Position numbers and translations under genes: made by a program. Shown in pieces: positions 52,396-58,285 of a DNA stretch of 64,000 nucleotides; within the stretch, counting starts at the first letter, position 1; each line of letters opens with the position of its first letter. The stretch is from Heterorhizobium halophytocola (lineage in GTDB: Bacteria > Pseudomonadota > Alphaproteobacteria > Rhizobiales > Rhizobiaceae), in assembly GCF_017873095.1 (NCBI RefSeq), contig NZ_JAGGJU010000012.1, positions 142,584 through 206,583 on the forward strand. Reading direction: 5' to 3'. The notes beneath the pieces were generated by a model, which searched no databases, was not told the DNA's origin, and saw only the letters and a list, made by a program, of their open reading frames with translations.

Positions 52396-52553
52396 CGCAG
52401 CATCCCGATGACGATACTCGACAGCAGGAAGATCCCGAGCATCGTCGAGCCCAGGATGACGCTCAGTGTGGCGGATCTCCGGGCCGTGAACAGGGTACCG
52501 AGCAGGGCGGCGGCAAATGCGGCGAGTATGAGCATTGCGGTGATGATGGTCAT
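52392..52553 (-). CDS. Small two-helix membrane protein upstream of the transposase
   Basis: The 53-residue ORF starts at the ATG at 52553 and its TGA overlaps the transposase ATG. It has two hydrophobic segments (MTIITAMLILAAFAAALLGT and LSVILGSTMLGIFLLSSIVI) around RRSA. The overlaps at both ends support translation. The role is unknown. Confidence 0.6.
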   Translation of the reverse strand: MTIITAMLILAAFAAALLGTLFTARRSATLSVILGSTMLGIFLLSSIVIGMLR

Positions 52554-53011
52554 AGCGAGCTACCCCGCCGTTTGATGTTGACGGGAATGGCGCGCAGGGT
52601 TCTCAGCTCGTTTGCCAGTTCACGCTGTTCCTGCTGAAGCCTCGCGATTTCTGCGAGGCGGGCCTCGTCGCCTTCCAGCATGATCAGCCCGTCTTCCGAG
52701 ACGACCAGGTCCCATAGCCAGTTCGCGTTGGTAGCGCGCACGAAGGCCTTGAAGCGTATCAGGCTGATGTCGTGCGTCTCCTTGCTCTCGGCGGTGTAGG
52801 CATCCAGCGTTGTCTTGGAGAGGGTTTCCAGCCCGAGATACTGTGCCATCCTGGCTGCGATGGTCGGCCGGTCGTGTGGGCATTCGCGGATAGCCTGGGC
52901 CATGGCCCGCTTCAGTTTCGCGCGGAAGCGCCTGATATCGATCTGCGCTGATGGCGATCGTGTCGGAAAGAGAGGAGCCTGGAAGAGATCGAACTGGTCG
53001 GGATGTTTCAT
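52550..53011 (-). CDS. Early phage protein of unknown function
   Basis: The protein has 153 residues from the ATG at 53011, overlapping the ParB-like gene's stop. It opens MKHPDQFDLFQAPLFPTRSP and contains FRAKLKRAMAQAIRECPHDR and a part with IAARMAQYLGLETLSKTTLDAYTAE, which looks like a helix-turn-helix (phage Ner-operon style). It ends with a Gln/Glu-rich coiled coil. Likely a DNA-binding protein that works with the ParB-like neighbour. Confidence 0.68.
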   Translation of the reverse strand: MKHPDQFDLFQAPLFPTRSPSAQIDIRRFRAKLKRAMAQAIRECPHDRPTIAARMAQYLGLETLSKTTLDAYTAESKETHDISLIRFKAFVRATNANWLWDLVVSEDGLIMLEGDEARLAEIARLQQEQRELANELRTLRAIPVNIKRRGSSL

Positions 53012-53850
53012 TGCACAACCTCCCGCCGAAGGTCGGCCAGCAGGGTGTCCGGCACCTGACCTATCAGGCTTAGGAACTCTTCCCGGGTTTCTTCGCTCGC
53101 CTCGTCCCAGGCGGCCTGCAGCTTGAGAAGAACGGCTTTCTGCCTGGTGTCCTCGTCCGGTTGAGACTTGGGGCGGACAGCCGCTAGTTCCGACCATGCG
53201 CGTTCGACGTCGTGATCCATCAGACCGATCGCGGTGGCCAACTCGCGCTGTCTCTGGGGCTCGAGTTTTGCGATTTTCAACAGTTGTGACTGATTGTCTG
53301 CCGTGGGGGTTCCGCGTAGAGCGGAGCGAACATCCGCGTGAAGCTTTGCGATCTTGCCGAGGCGAAAAATGGCGCGGCGGGACAGTCCCATGCGCTCTGC
53401 CACGTGCGAGGCGAAGCCGGCTGTTTCGGTCTGGAATAATTGTGACAAGTTGGCACTATTACCAGGACGGCCGGGCGCCACCTTTCCGTGCCTTTGTTCC
53501 CAGATCTCCCGATAGGCGCTGACAAATGTAGCCCGGTCGATGACGGACAACTCATTGCGGAAGAGGTTCTCGGTTATCTCGACCAACTGGGCCTCGAGCT
53601 TGTCCGCTTCGACCACAATGGCGTCGATCTCATCCTCGTCGTTCAGCTGGAAAGCGCGTAGACGATGAGCGCCCGCAACGAGCGTGTATTTCCCGCTCTT
53701 TGCGGCGGGCGTGGCCCGAACCGTAATTGGATTGATCAGGCCATGCTCGACGATCGACTGAGCGATCGCGATTGCATGCTCTTCCTCGACATCTCGAAGG
53801 CGCGGCGGCACGGCAATGTCTGAAAGCCGAATTGTCTTGAAGGAGGCCAT
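53008..53850 (-). CDS. ParB/RepB-like DNA-binding protein
   Basis: The 280-residue protein starts with the ParB N-terminal domain: LSDIAVPPRLRDVEEEHAIA, SIVEHGLINPITVRAT, YTLVAGAHRLRAFQL, and VEITENLFRNELSVIDRATF, which contains the ENxxRxxLS-type Box motif. A helix-turn-helix follows (ERMGLSRRAIFRLGKIAKL near residue 155). ParB domains act as CTPases or nucleases. In Mu-like phages such proteins occur before the transposase and may organise phage DNA or regulate transposition. Confidence 0.87.
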   Translation of the reverse strand: MASFKTIRLSDIAVPPRLRDVEEEHAIAIAQSIVEHGLINPITVRATPAAKSGKYTLVAGAHRLRAFQLNDEDEIDAIVVEADKLEAQLVEITENLFRNELSVIDRATFVSAYREIWEQRHGKVAPGRPGNSANLSQLFQTETAGFASHVAERMGLSRRAIFRLGKIAKLHADVRSALRGTPTADNQSQLLKIAKLEPQRQRELATAIGLMDHDVERAWSELAAVRPKSQPDEDTRQKAVLLKLQAAWDEASEETREEFLSLIGQVPDTLLADLRREVVQ

Positions 53851-54209
53851 CAGGCTGCATCCTCCTGCTCTTCGAGCTGCTCGGCGAGAAATCCACGTGC
53901 GGCTTCCGCCATGCGGCGGTAGTGCGCTTCGAAGCGCGAGCCCTCCAGGCGCGCGTCGATCGTGCGCAAGGCTCGATTGATCGCTTCTCGGGACCGCTCC
54001 TCATGGATAACGATCCGGCGTTTCGGCCAGTCGAACTCGACAACCATCAGGTGGAGGGCGATCTGGCGGGCGAGGGCCGCATCGAACCATTGGCGCGGCG
54101 GATCGATGATGTCACGGGCGCTGAGATGCGGGAAACCCTCGCGCACCGCAAGGATGCAGGCGTGGATCGTGGCGTCATACATGGCGTGTTCGTCGTGCCG
54201 GTTCAGCAT
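53850..54209 (-). CDS. Small protein resembling a DnaA C-terminal helix domain
   Basis: The protein has 119 residues from the ATG at 54209. The ordering ACILAVREGFPHLSARDIID, ARQIALHLMVVEFDWPKRRI and HEERSREAINRALRTID recalls the DnaA DNA-binding domain (arginine-rich helix, ARQ helix, and a final helix that corresponds to the HsTV signature) but lacks the exact HsTVL motif. The similarity is from pattern only. It may bind DNA at the phage origin or ends. Confidence 0.6.
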   Translation of the reverse strand: MLNRHDEHAMYDATIHACILAVREGFPHLSARDIIDPPRQWFDAALARQIALHLMVVEFDWPKRRIVIHEERSREAINRALRTIDARLEGSRFEAHYRRMAEAARGFLAEQLEEQEDAA

Positions 54210-54337
54210 GAGCGGATCTCCGGTAGATGGTTGTGCCTGCCGGTGGGAAGGGATACCGGCAGGCACGTGCGCCCGGTTTGATCGACCGATACGAGAAACA
54301 GGGCCAGACGGGGCGCGTGGGAAGGGCGGACGATCAT
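54203..54337 (-). CDS. Very small coupled ORF
   Basis: A 44-residue ORF starts at the ATG at 54337, which overlaps the preceding stop (ATGA), and its stop overlaps the next start at 54209. It reads MIVRPSHAPRLALFLVSVDQ at the start. The coupling at both ends is the only support. Confidence 0.4.
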   Translation of the reverse strand: MIVRPSHAPRLALFLVSVDQTGRTCLPVSLPTGRHNHLPEIRSC

Positions 54338-54648
54338 GGGATGAGTCCCGGGATCTGGTGAATGACGGCTAGTGCGACGGCCGTGAGGCCGCTGACGAGT
54401 GCCGAGAAGATCATTGTCATCTCGGCGACTCTGCAGACCCTGGACTGAGCCGGGATGAACGGATTTCTGTCTATTCCGGGCCGTTGTTTCGGCGTTGTGG
54501 GAAACCGGAAAAGGCGCGAGGCTCGGGGTGTGGAGCGGGTCTTTGAAGACGTCTGACGGCCGAGGCGAAAATCGGCTGTATCGCTTGCCGCGAAATGCGG
54601 ATGGCAAAGGCCAGAGCAGCGTCTGTTGTCCCGCTCCACGACCATCAC
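54334..54648 (-). CDS. Small early protein with C-terminal membrane segment
   Basis: A 104-residue ORF starts at the ATG at 54648 directly at the Ner stop (TGATG). The first 75 residues are Arg/Ser-rich without recognisable domains; the last 28 (MTMIFSALVSGLTAVALAVI) are a membrane helix and could be made alone from an internal ATG at 54420. Both versions end where the next small ORF starts. Confidence 0.45.
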   Translation of the reverse strand: MMVVERDNRRCSGLCHPHFAASDTADFRLGRQTSSKTRSTPRASRLFRFPTTPKQRPGIDRNPFIPAQSRVCRVAEMTMIFSALVSGLTAVALAVIHQIPGLIP

Positions 54649-54986
54649 GCGGCCTCCTGCTTGTCGGCGTCGCTTGGGCGGCGGTCGCGCATCGTCGAGC
54701 GCTGGTAGTTGTCGGTGGGCTGAGGAGTGAGGCGATTGCCATTGCCGTGGTAGCGGGAACGCCAGAGGAGATGAGGACGGGTCTTGAGCGCGGCTGCAAT
54801 GGCTCGTTCGCCTGCGGCATTGGGTTCCCGCAAGGTCGTGCCGGCAGTGCCGCGAGGCAGATTGTACTGGCGATCAATGTCGAGGAGGGTGAAGCCGGCC
54901 AGCGTGAGCTGGGACTTCACACGCGTCATCTCTTCAAGGCGCAGCTTCGCCGCCTTGTCCGCAGTGCGGTCACGGTGCATAGTCAT
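54645..54986 (-). CDS. Ner-like (Nlp-family) DNA-binding regulator
   Basis: The 113-residue protein starts at the ATG at 54986 with GAGGAATG upstream. The text AGFTLLDIDRQYNLPRGTAG, TLREPNAAGERAIAAALKTRP and HLLWRSRYHGNGNRLTPQP is the Ner/Nlp helix-turn-helix domain (Mu Ner, SfsB). Ner turns off early and repressor transcription and helps commit to lytic growth. It is the first gene of the early operon, facing away from the repressor. Confidence 0.93.
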   Translation of the reverse strand: MTMHRDRTADKAAKLRLEEMTRVKSQLTLAGFTLLDIDRQYNLPRGTAGTTLREPNAAGERAIAAALKTRPHLLWRSRYHGNGNRLTPQPTDNYQRSTMRDRRPSDADKQEAA

Positions 54987-55003
54987 TCCTCGTTTTGAAA
55001 CCG

Positions 55004-55030
55004 GGGAGGCTCTCTGCGCCTCCCTTTTCT
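55004..55030 (+). terminator. Terminator-like hairpin in the ner leader
   Basis: GGGAGGC at 55004-55010 pairs with GCCTCCC at 55018-55024, followed on the plus strand by TTTTCT. It could stop antisense transcription into the control region or structure the ner leader RNA. Confidence 0.5.
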
Positions 55031-55060
55031 CGGACCGGTCGGTCCGTATTTATGGAAGGG

Positions 55061-55102
55061 ATAAGCACTTTTGTGCTCATTTGCAAGCACAAAAGTGCTT
55101 AT
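55061..55102. promoter_or_regulatory. Paired palindromic operators between repressor and ner
   Basis: Two 14-base palindromes, AGCAC-TTTT-GTGCT and AGCAC-AAAA-GTGCT, lie at 55064-55077 and 55086-55099. Together they form a perfect 17-base inverted repeat (55061-55077 and 55086-55102) with centres 22 bases apart, about two helical turns. Their position in the divergent control region suggests the binding site of the phage repressor or Ner. A separate palindrome CGGACC-GGTC-GGTCCG is at 55031-55046. Confidence 0.85.
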
Positions 55103-55114
55103 CATGTTGTTTGC

Positions 55115-55609
55115 GTGAGCGATGAAACGACGATAGGAGCCCGCGCCAAGGAAATCCGGCAGGAAGCGCGGCTCTCACAGCAAGAGATGGCCGATGCGAT
55201 TGGCCTCTCCCTACGGGCATGGCAGAAGATCGAGCGCAATGAGGGCGTCCCGAGTGGTGAAACGCTTCTGCAGTTCAAAAAAGTTGGAGTTAATCCCGGC
55301 TGGGTGCTGACCGGCTCCGGCCCAAGGTCTGCCTCTGCTGCCGGTGAAGACAACGCTTTCGCGCAGGTTGATCCGGTCTTGCTCCAGCGCCTAGGTGATA
55401 CTGTCCAGGCGGTTTTTGTCGAGTGCAAGCAGACCCCGCCGCAAAGGGCGATCACTTTCGAGGCAGGCCAACTCTACAATGACCTTCTCAATCGGGTAAA
55501 GGACTTACGAGATACGGGCATGGTTACGGCCGCGATCGAAGTGCTTCGGCGAGAGTTCAAGGACCGTCTGACTGCAGCCCAACCAGGCACCGGCAAACGC
55601 TCGGGCTGA
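55115..55609 (+). CDS. Phage repressor, XRE-type helix-turn-helix
   Basis: The protein has about 164 residues from a GTG at 55115 (residue text VSDETTIGARAKEIRQEARL); a longer version from the ATG at 55052 would pass through the operators and is less likely. The XRE helix-turn-helix reads LSQQEMADAIGLSLRAWQKIE and is followed by a short effector-like C-terminal part rich in Arg/Glu helices. It is divergent from ner and the transposition genes, the place of the Mu c repressor. No Lon/ClpX-like degradation tag can be read with certainty. Confidence 0.85.
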   Translation: MSDETTIGARAKEIRQEARLSQQEMADAIGLSLRAWQKIERNEGVPSGETLLQFKKVGVNPGWVLTGSGPRSASAAGEDNAFAQVDPVLLQRLGDTVQAVFVECKQTPPQRAITFEAGQLYNDLLNRVKDLRDTGMVTAAIEVLRREFKDRLTAAQPGTGKRSG

Positions 55610-56130
55610 TGCTGGTGAACCCAAGCCCGAGACAATAGAGTAGGGGCCGCCGCAGACAGGATCTGCGCGGTTGAAGCGGAGCGGCACGGCCGATGCGAGA
55701 GCAGGGCAGGGATGCTTGTTTTCTGAGAAGTGGTCACGTCGGCCCGGAAGCCGTCGTCACCCGGCTGACCTGCAGGGAAGCAAAGGCTGATGGCTGTTAG
55801 GGCGAAGACGCCCGCGCGTTATCAAGCACGGGTTCGTGTTCGATCGACGCATCGTGCATCGTCGGCCGTCCAGCACTTGCAACAATGTAATGAGTTTTGA
55901 ATAAAACAGGATTTCTAATATACATACGCATACCCCCGTCCATTGCAACCATAGCGTACATCGCAGTGGTGTGGGTAGCAAGCGCATCTTTAGTGTGGAA
56001 TACTTCTCGTTATCAGTTCAAGGCTCCGCTGTTCAGCTATCTGCTGCGATACTCCGAAAGCGCTTAGCTTAGGGGCTTGGCATCATCATCACGGATACCA
56101 TGGAGATAACACCGCCGGTGCTCCAGAGCG
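55610..56130. other. Prophage left-end region without a supported gene
   Basis: The phage left end (attL) must lie here, since the repressor is the last phage gene. I see two similar segments beginning CGTTATCA (near 55817 and 56009), followed at similar spacing by GTTC; they may be transposase sites. The base composition changes to AT-rich near 55880. No clear TG...CA ends with a five-base target repeat could be fixed by eye. Confidence 0.4.
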
Positions 56131-56760
56131 TCAAAGCGGAAGCAGGATCAACTCATCATCCTTCAGCGGTCTCTGCAGATCCTTCGCCTGGTCCCAGGGA
56201 GCGGACATCCATAGCTCGATTTCTTCTTCGGTTCGCAGGATGACCGGCATCGCTTTCGGATGAATGGGCGCAACGACCTCGTTCGGAGGACAGGTCAGGA
56301 AGCCGAAAAGCTCGTGCCTGCCTGGTCGCGGACTCTTGAGGCTTCCACGCTCCCCGTTCCACTCTGTCCAGATCCCGGCAAAGAAGGCGAGCGGCTTGCT
56401 CTCGTCGATCGCGAACCACCGTTTGGTCTTCCGCGGCTTGGTGTCCTCCCATTCGCAGAAGGTCGTCCACGGTACCAGGCAGCGGCTCTCCGGCTTGAGC
56501 CAGCGGCGCCAATGGCCGGAAGTGATATTTCGGATATTGGTGACCCCTGTATCCGGTTTCCCGTTGGTAACGAAGGATGGGGAGGGCATGCCCCACGTCA
56601 GCATGCTCATCTCGCGCTCGCCGGCGTGATTGCGAATGACCGGCGCCACCTTGTCGGGATAGATGTCCAGCGACGGCTCGAGATTGCCGAGCCTGTCGAT
56701 CGCCTTCGTGAAAGCCCGCATGGCCTCCTGTGTGGTCGTAACGTTATACAGGTTGCACAT
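56131..56760 (-). CDS. SRAP-family (YedK/HMCES-like) abasic-site peptidase-fold protein
   Basis: The protein has 209 residues from the ATG at 56760, with GGAGG four to eight bases upstream. The first residues MCNLYN carry the catalytic Cys2, which must become N-terminal to form a thiazolidine bond with abasic sites in single-stranded DNA. Other family residues are Asn in RNITSGHWRRWL, Glu in FCEWEDTKP and His in PIHPKAMPVIL. A LexA box lies upstream, so it belongs to the SOS response. The reading frame continues upstream without a stop (see the extended form). Confidence 0.92.
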   Translation of the reverse strand: MCNLYNVTTTQEAMRAFTKAIDRLGNLEPSLDIYPDKVAPVIRNHAGEREMSMLTWGMPSPSFVTNGKPDTGVTNIRNITSGHWRRWLKPESRCLVPWTTFCEWEDTKPRKTKRWFAIDESKPLAFFAGIWTEWNGERGSLKSPRPGRHELFGFLTCPPNEVVAPIHPKAMPVILRTEEEIELWMSAPWDQAKDLQRPLKDDELILLPL

Positions 56761-57060
56761 GCCGTCCTCCGCTGGGGTCCAGTTCCCGATTTTGTCGAAC
56801 TCTGAAAGCTCGACGAGTTCGCCGTGATAACATGCGCGAAAGTCGAGAGCAGCGTCCAGACTGGCGAATGAGAACATGAGGTAGCTGTTCTCATGCAGCA
56901 TGACGTAGCTACTTCTCGGGCCGCAACCGCGTGCCGCCGCGTCTGTAAGGATGGCAAAGCGTTCCCTCCTATGCCGCTCTTCACCCCAATGCAGTATTAT
57001 CTTAAACGGCCACTCGCGGTGGACGCGAGCCATCGTGATTTCACCCTTACGCCGCCCCAT
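56131..57060 (-). CDS. Extended in-frame form of the SRAP gene
   Basis: The SRAP frame is open upstream to an ATG at 57060, which has its own ribosome site (AAGGAGACAGC). The additional 100 residues (MGRRKGEITMARVHREWPFK, then SSYVMLHENSYLMFSFASLD) look like a real folded domain. The long form has 309 residues, but the catalytic Cys would then be internal and inactive. Two translation products from one message, or a separate small gene whose stop was lost, are the likely readings. Confidence 0.5.
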   Translation of the reverse strand: MGRRKGEITMARVHREWPFKIILHWGEERHRRERFAILTDAAARGCGPRSSYVMLHENSYLMFSFASLDAALDFRACYHGELVELSEFDKIGNWTPAEDGMCNLYNVTTTQEAMRAFTKAIDRLGNLEPSLDIYPDKVAPVIRNHAGEREMSMLTWGMPSPSFVTNGKPDTGVTNIRNITSGHWRRWLKPESRCLVPWTTFCEWEDTKPRKTKRWFAIDESKPLAFFAGIWTEWNGERGSLKSPRPGRHELFGFLTCPPNEVVAPIHPKAMPVILRTEEEIELWMSAPWDQAKDLQRPLKDDELILLPL

Positions 57061-57102
57061 GCTGTCTCCTTCCGACGCTTGACTTGAAAGTCTCTAATAT
57101 GT

Positions 57103-57117
57103 GAACATATAGAGAAC
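57103..57117 (-). promoter_or_regulatory. LexA (SOS) box
   Basis: On the minus strand GTTC-TCTATAT-GTTC is an exact GTTC-N7-GTTC direct repeat, the LexA-binding consensus of alphaproteobacteria. It lies 43-57 bases upstream of the ATG at 57060 and controls the SRAP transcript. A divergent small frame begins 26 bases to its right, so it could regulate both. Confidence 0.85.
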
Positions 57118-57142
57118 AAAGTCCAGTCGCACAGGAATGACA

Positions 57143-57525
57143 ATGAGCAGCACGCAGCATGATGATGTCGTCGCCAGAGCCCTCGCCGAAGTCGCAAAAG
57201 CCAAGGCATTTCGGGAAAGAACCATCGAACTCCGCCAGCAATCCTTCAGCCGGCTGCCGTAGAAGACTTCCATTTACGTCTTGGGGGCAACCGTGAAGCC
57301 TCAGCATCAGGTGCAGAAGTCCCATTGAGCGCCGAGGAACCTTCCGCGTCGACGGAAATTGAACTTTTATTCGCGGCATTCGACGGTGACGTGCTCGCCG
57401 CCTTGCGTAGTGTCCTCGGCGACTGCCATCATCTCAATGCGCAGCTGTGGCTTGCATAAGCTCTGATGAGCAGGGGATTCACAAGGGATGGGTACCTGAC
57501 GCTGAGCGTTGCGACGTGACTTACG
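57143..57525 (+). pseudogene. Possible decayed small gene
   Basis: A 39-residue ORF (MSSTQHDDVVARALAEVAKA, with AGGA upstream) stops at 57262. A different frame continues directly as VEDFHLRLGGNREASASGAE and later ELLFAAFDGDVLAALRSVLG without a start codon, stopping at a TAA near 57460; a third piece begins MSRGFTRDGY near 57468. The coding-like text in changing frames suggests one small protein broken by frameshifts. The reading is uncertain. Confidence 0.35.
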
Positions 57526-57635
57526 ACCAACGAACCGTTAAGGAGCAACGCCATGGAGCAGCTTAATAAAACGGATTTCGGCAAGCTCGGAACGGTTCAG
57601 TTTGACAGGTGCAACTGGTAGCAAGAGGTATTTAA

Positions 57636-58088
57636 ATGAGCTGGCTGGGCGACCTAAAGCGTTCTCAACGTGAGCGGCAAGAACTTATTCAACTTCGCCG
57701 CGACATTGATGACTGTGATAAGGAACTGCAAAGGCAGCTGGAGGGACTGAAGCCGCGGGACGATTTATATCAATCGCGCTTGGGCGCGTATATCCACAAT
57801 GTTGGCACCCTAGAAGCTGCTGTAGCCCAAATCGAGACTGCGCAGATGAGGAGACGTGCTGAGCGCTGGAGAATTCCGCTTCCCCCACGCCCACGCGAAG
57901 AGGCTTATGCGACCGATTTCTGGGAATGGCACGATAAGCATGGCAAATACTATTTCTCAGAGAAAGCCCTGAGCCAGATTCGCAGGGAGCTGTACATGGA
58001 GTGGGAGATGTGGTGGAAGCCATGGCTTTCTTGGCTCGCGATTGGAATCAGTTTCCTCAGCTTGGCAATCGCAATTTTTAAACCGTAA
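57636..58088 (+). CDS. Tail-anchored small protein of unknown function
   Basis: This 150-residue protein starts at the ATG at 57636 with AGAGGT upstream. The first 75 residues form a charged helical region (RQELIQLRRDIDDCDKELQR), then a Pro/Arg turn (WRIPLPPRPREE) and a C-terminal membrane segment (WLSWLAIGISFLSLAIAIF). It would sit on the cytoplasmic face of the inner membrane. It is convergent with the SIR2 operon. No family was recognised. Confidence 0.68.
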   Translation: MSWLGDLKRSQRERQELIQLRRDIDDCDKELQRQLEGLKPRDDLYQSRLGAYIHNVGTLEAAVAQIETAQMRRRAERWRIPLPPRPREEAYATDFWEWHDKHGKYYFSEKALSQIRRELYMEWEMWWKPWLSWLAIGISFLSLAIAIFKP

Positions 58089-58285
58089 GATACCGGATTA
58101 ACGCATTGTTCGGGGCGCCAAGCAATATTGCGACGGGTTCATTCAATTTGAATTTAAGCCCTAGATGCCGTTGATAGATCAACGCGCGATGCGTGCTCAA
58201 AGGTAGGTAGTCGATATACAGAGCGTGAGCAACGACGACTAAACGACAGTGAAACCTGACGCAGGAATTTGTCCAACCGCACACG

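Larger units (their letters stand above)
19240..55900 (-). mobile_element. Mu-like transposable prophage with a siphovirus-type tail
   Basis: About 36 kb of tightly packed genes nearly all on the minus strand. The gene order from the right side is repressor (divergent), Ner, ParB-like, MuA, MuB, GemA, Mor, lysis genes, terminase, DUF935 portal, gpF, gpI/Z, gpT, then a tail module with a tube protein, G/GT, tape measure, DUF1833, NlpC/P60 and a gpJ-like tip protein. The front half is Mu-like and the tail is of lambda/HK97 type, as in other Mu-like siphophages such as those of Rhodobacter. Every expected module is present and uninterrupted, so the prophage could be active. Exact ends were not resolved: the left end should lie between 55.61 and 56.1 kb and the right end between about 19.2 and 20.5 kb. 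Confidence 0.93.

Noticed and set aside
55757..55987. Minus-strand frame of 76 codons in the prophage left-end region
   Set aside because: It runs over the region where the phage end should be, and has no ribosome site or known family.
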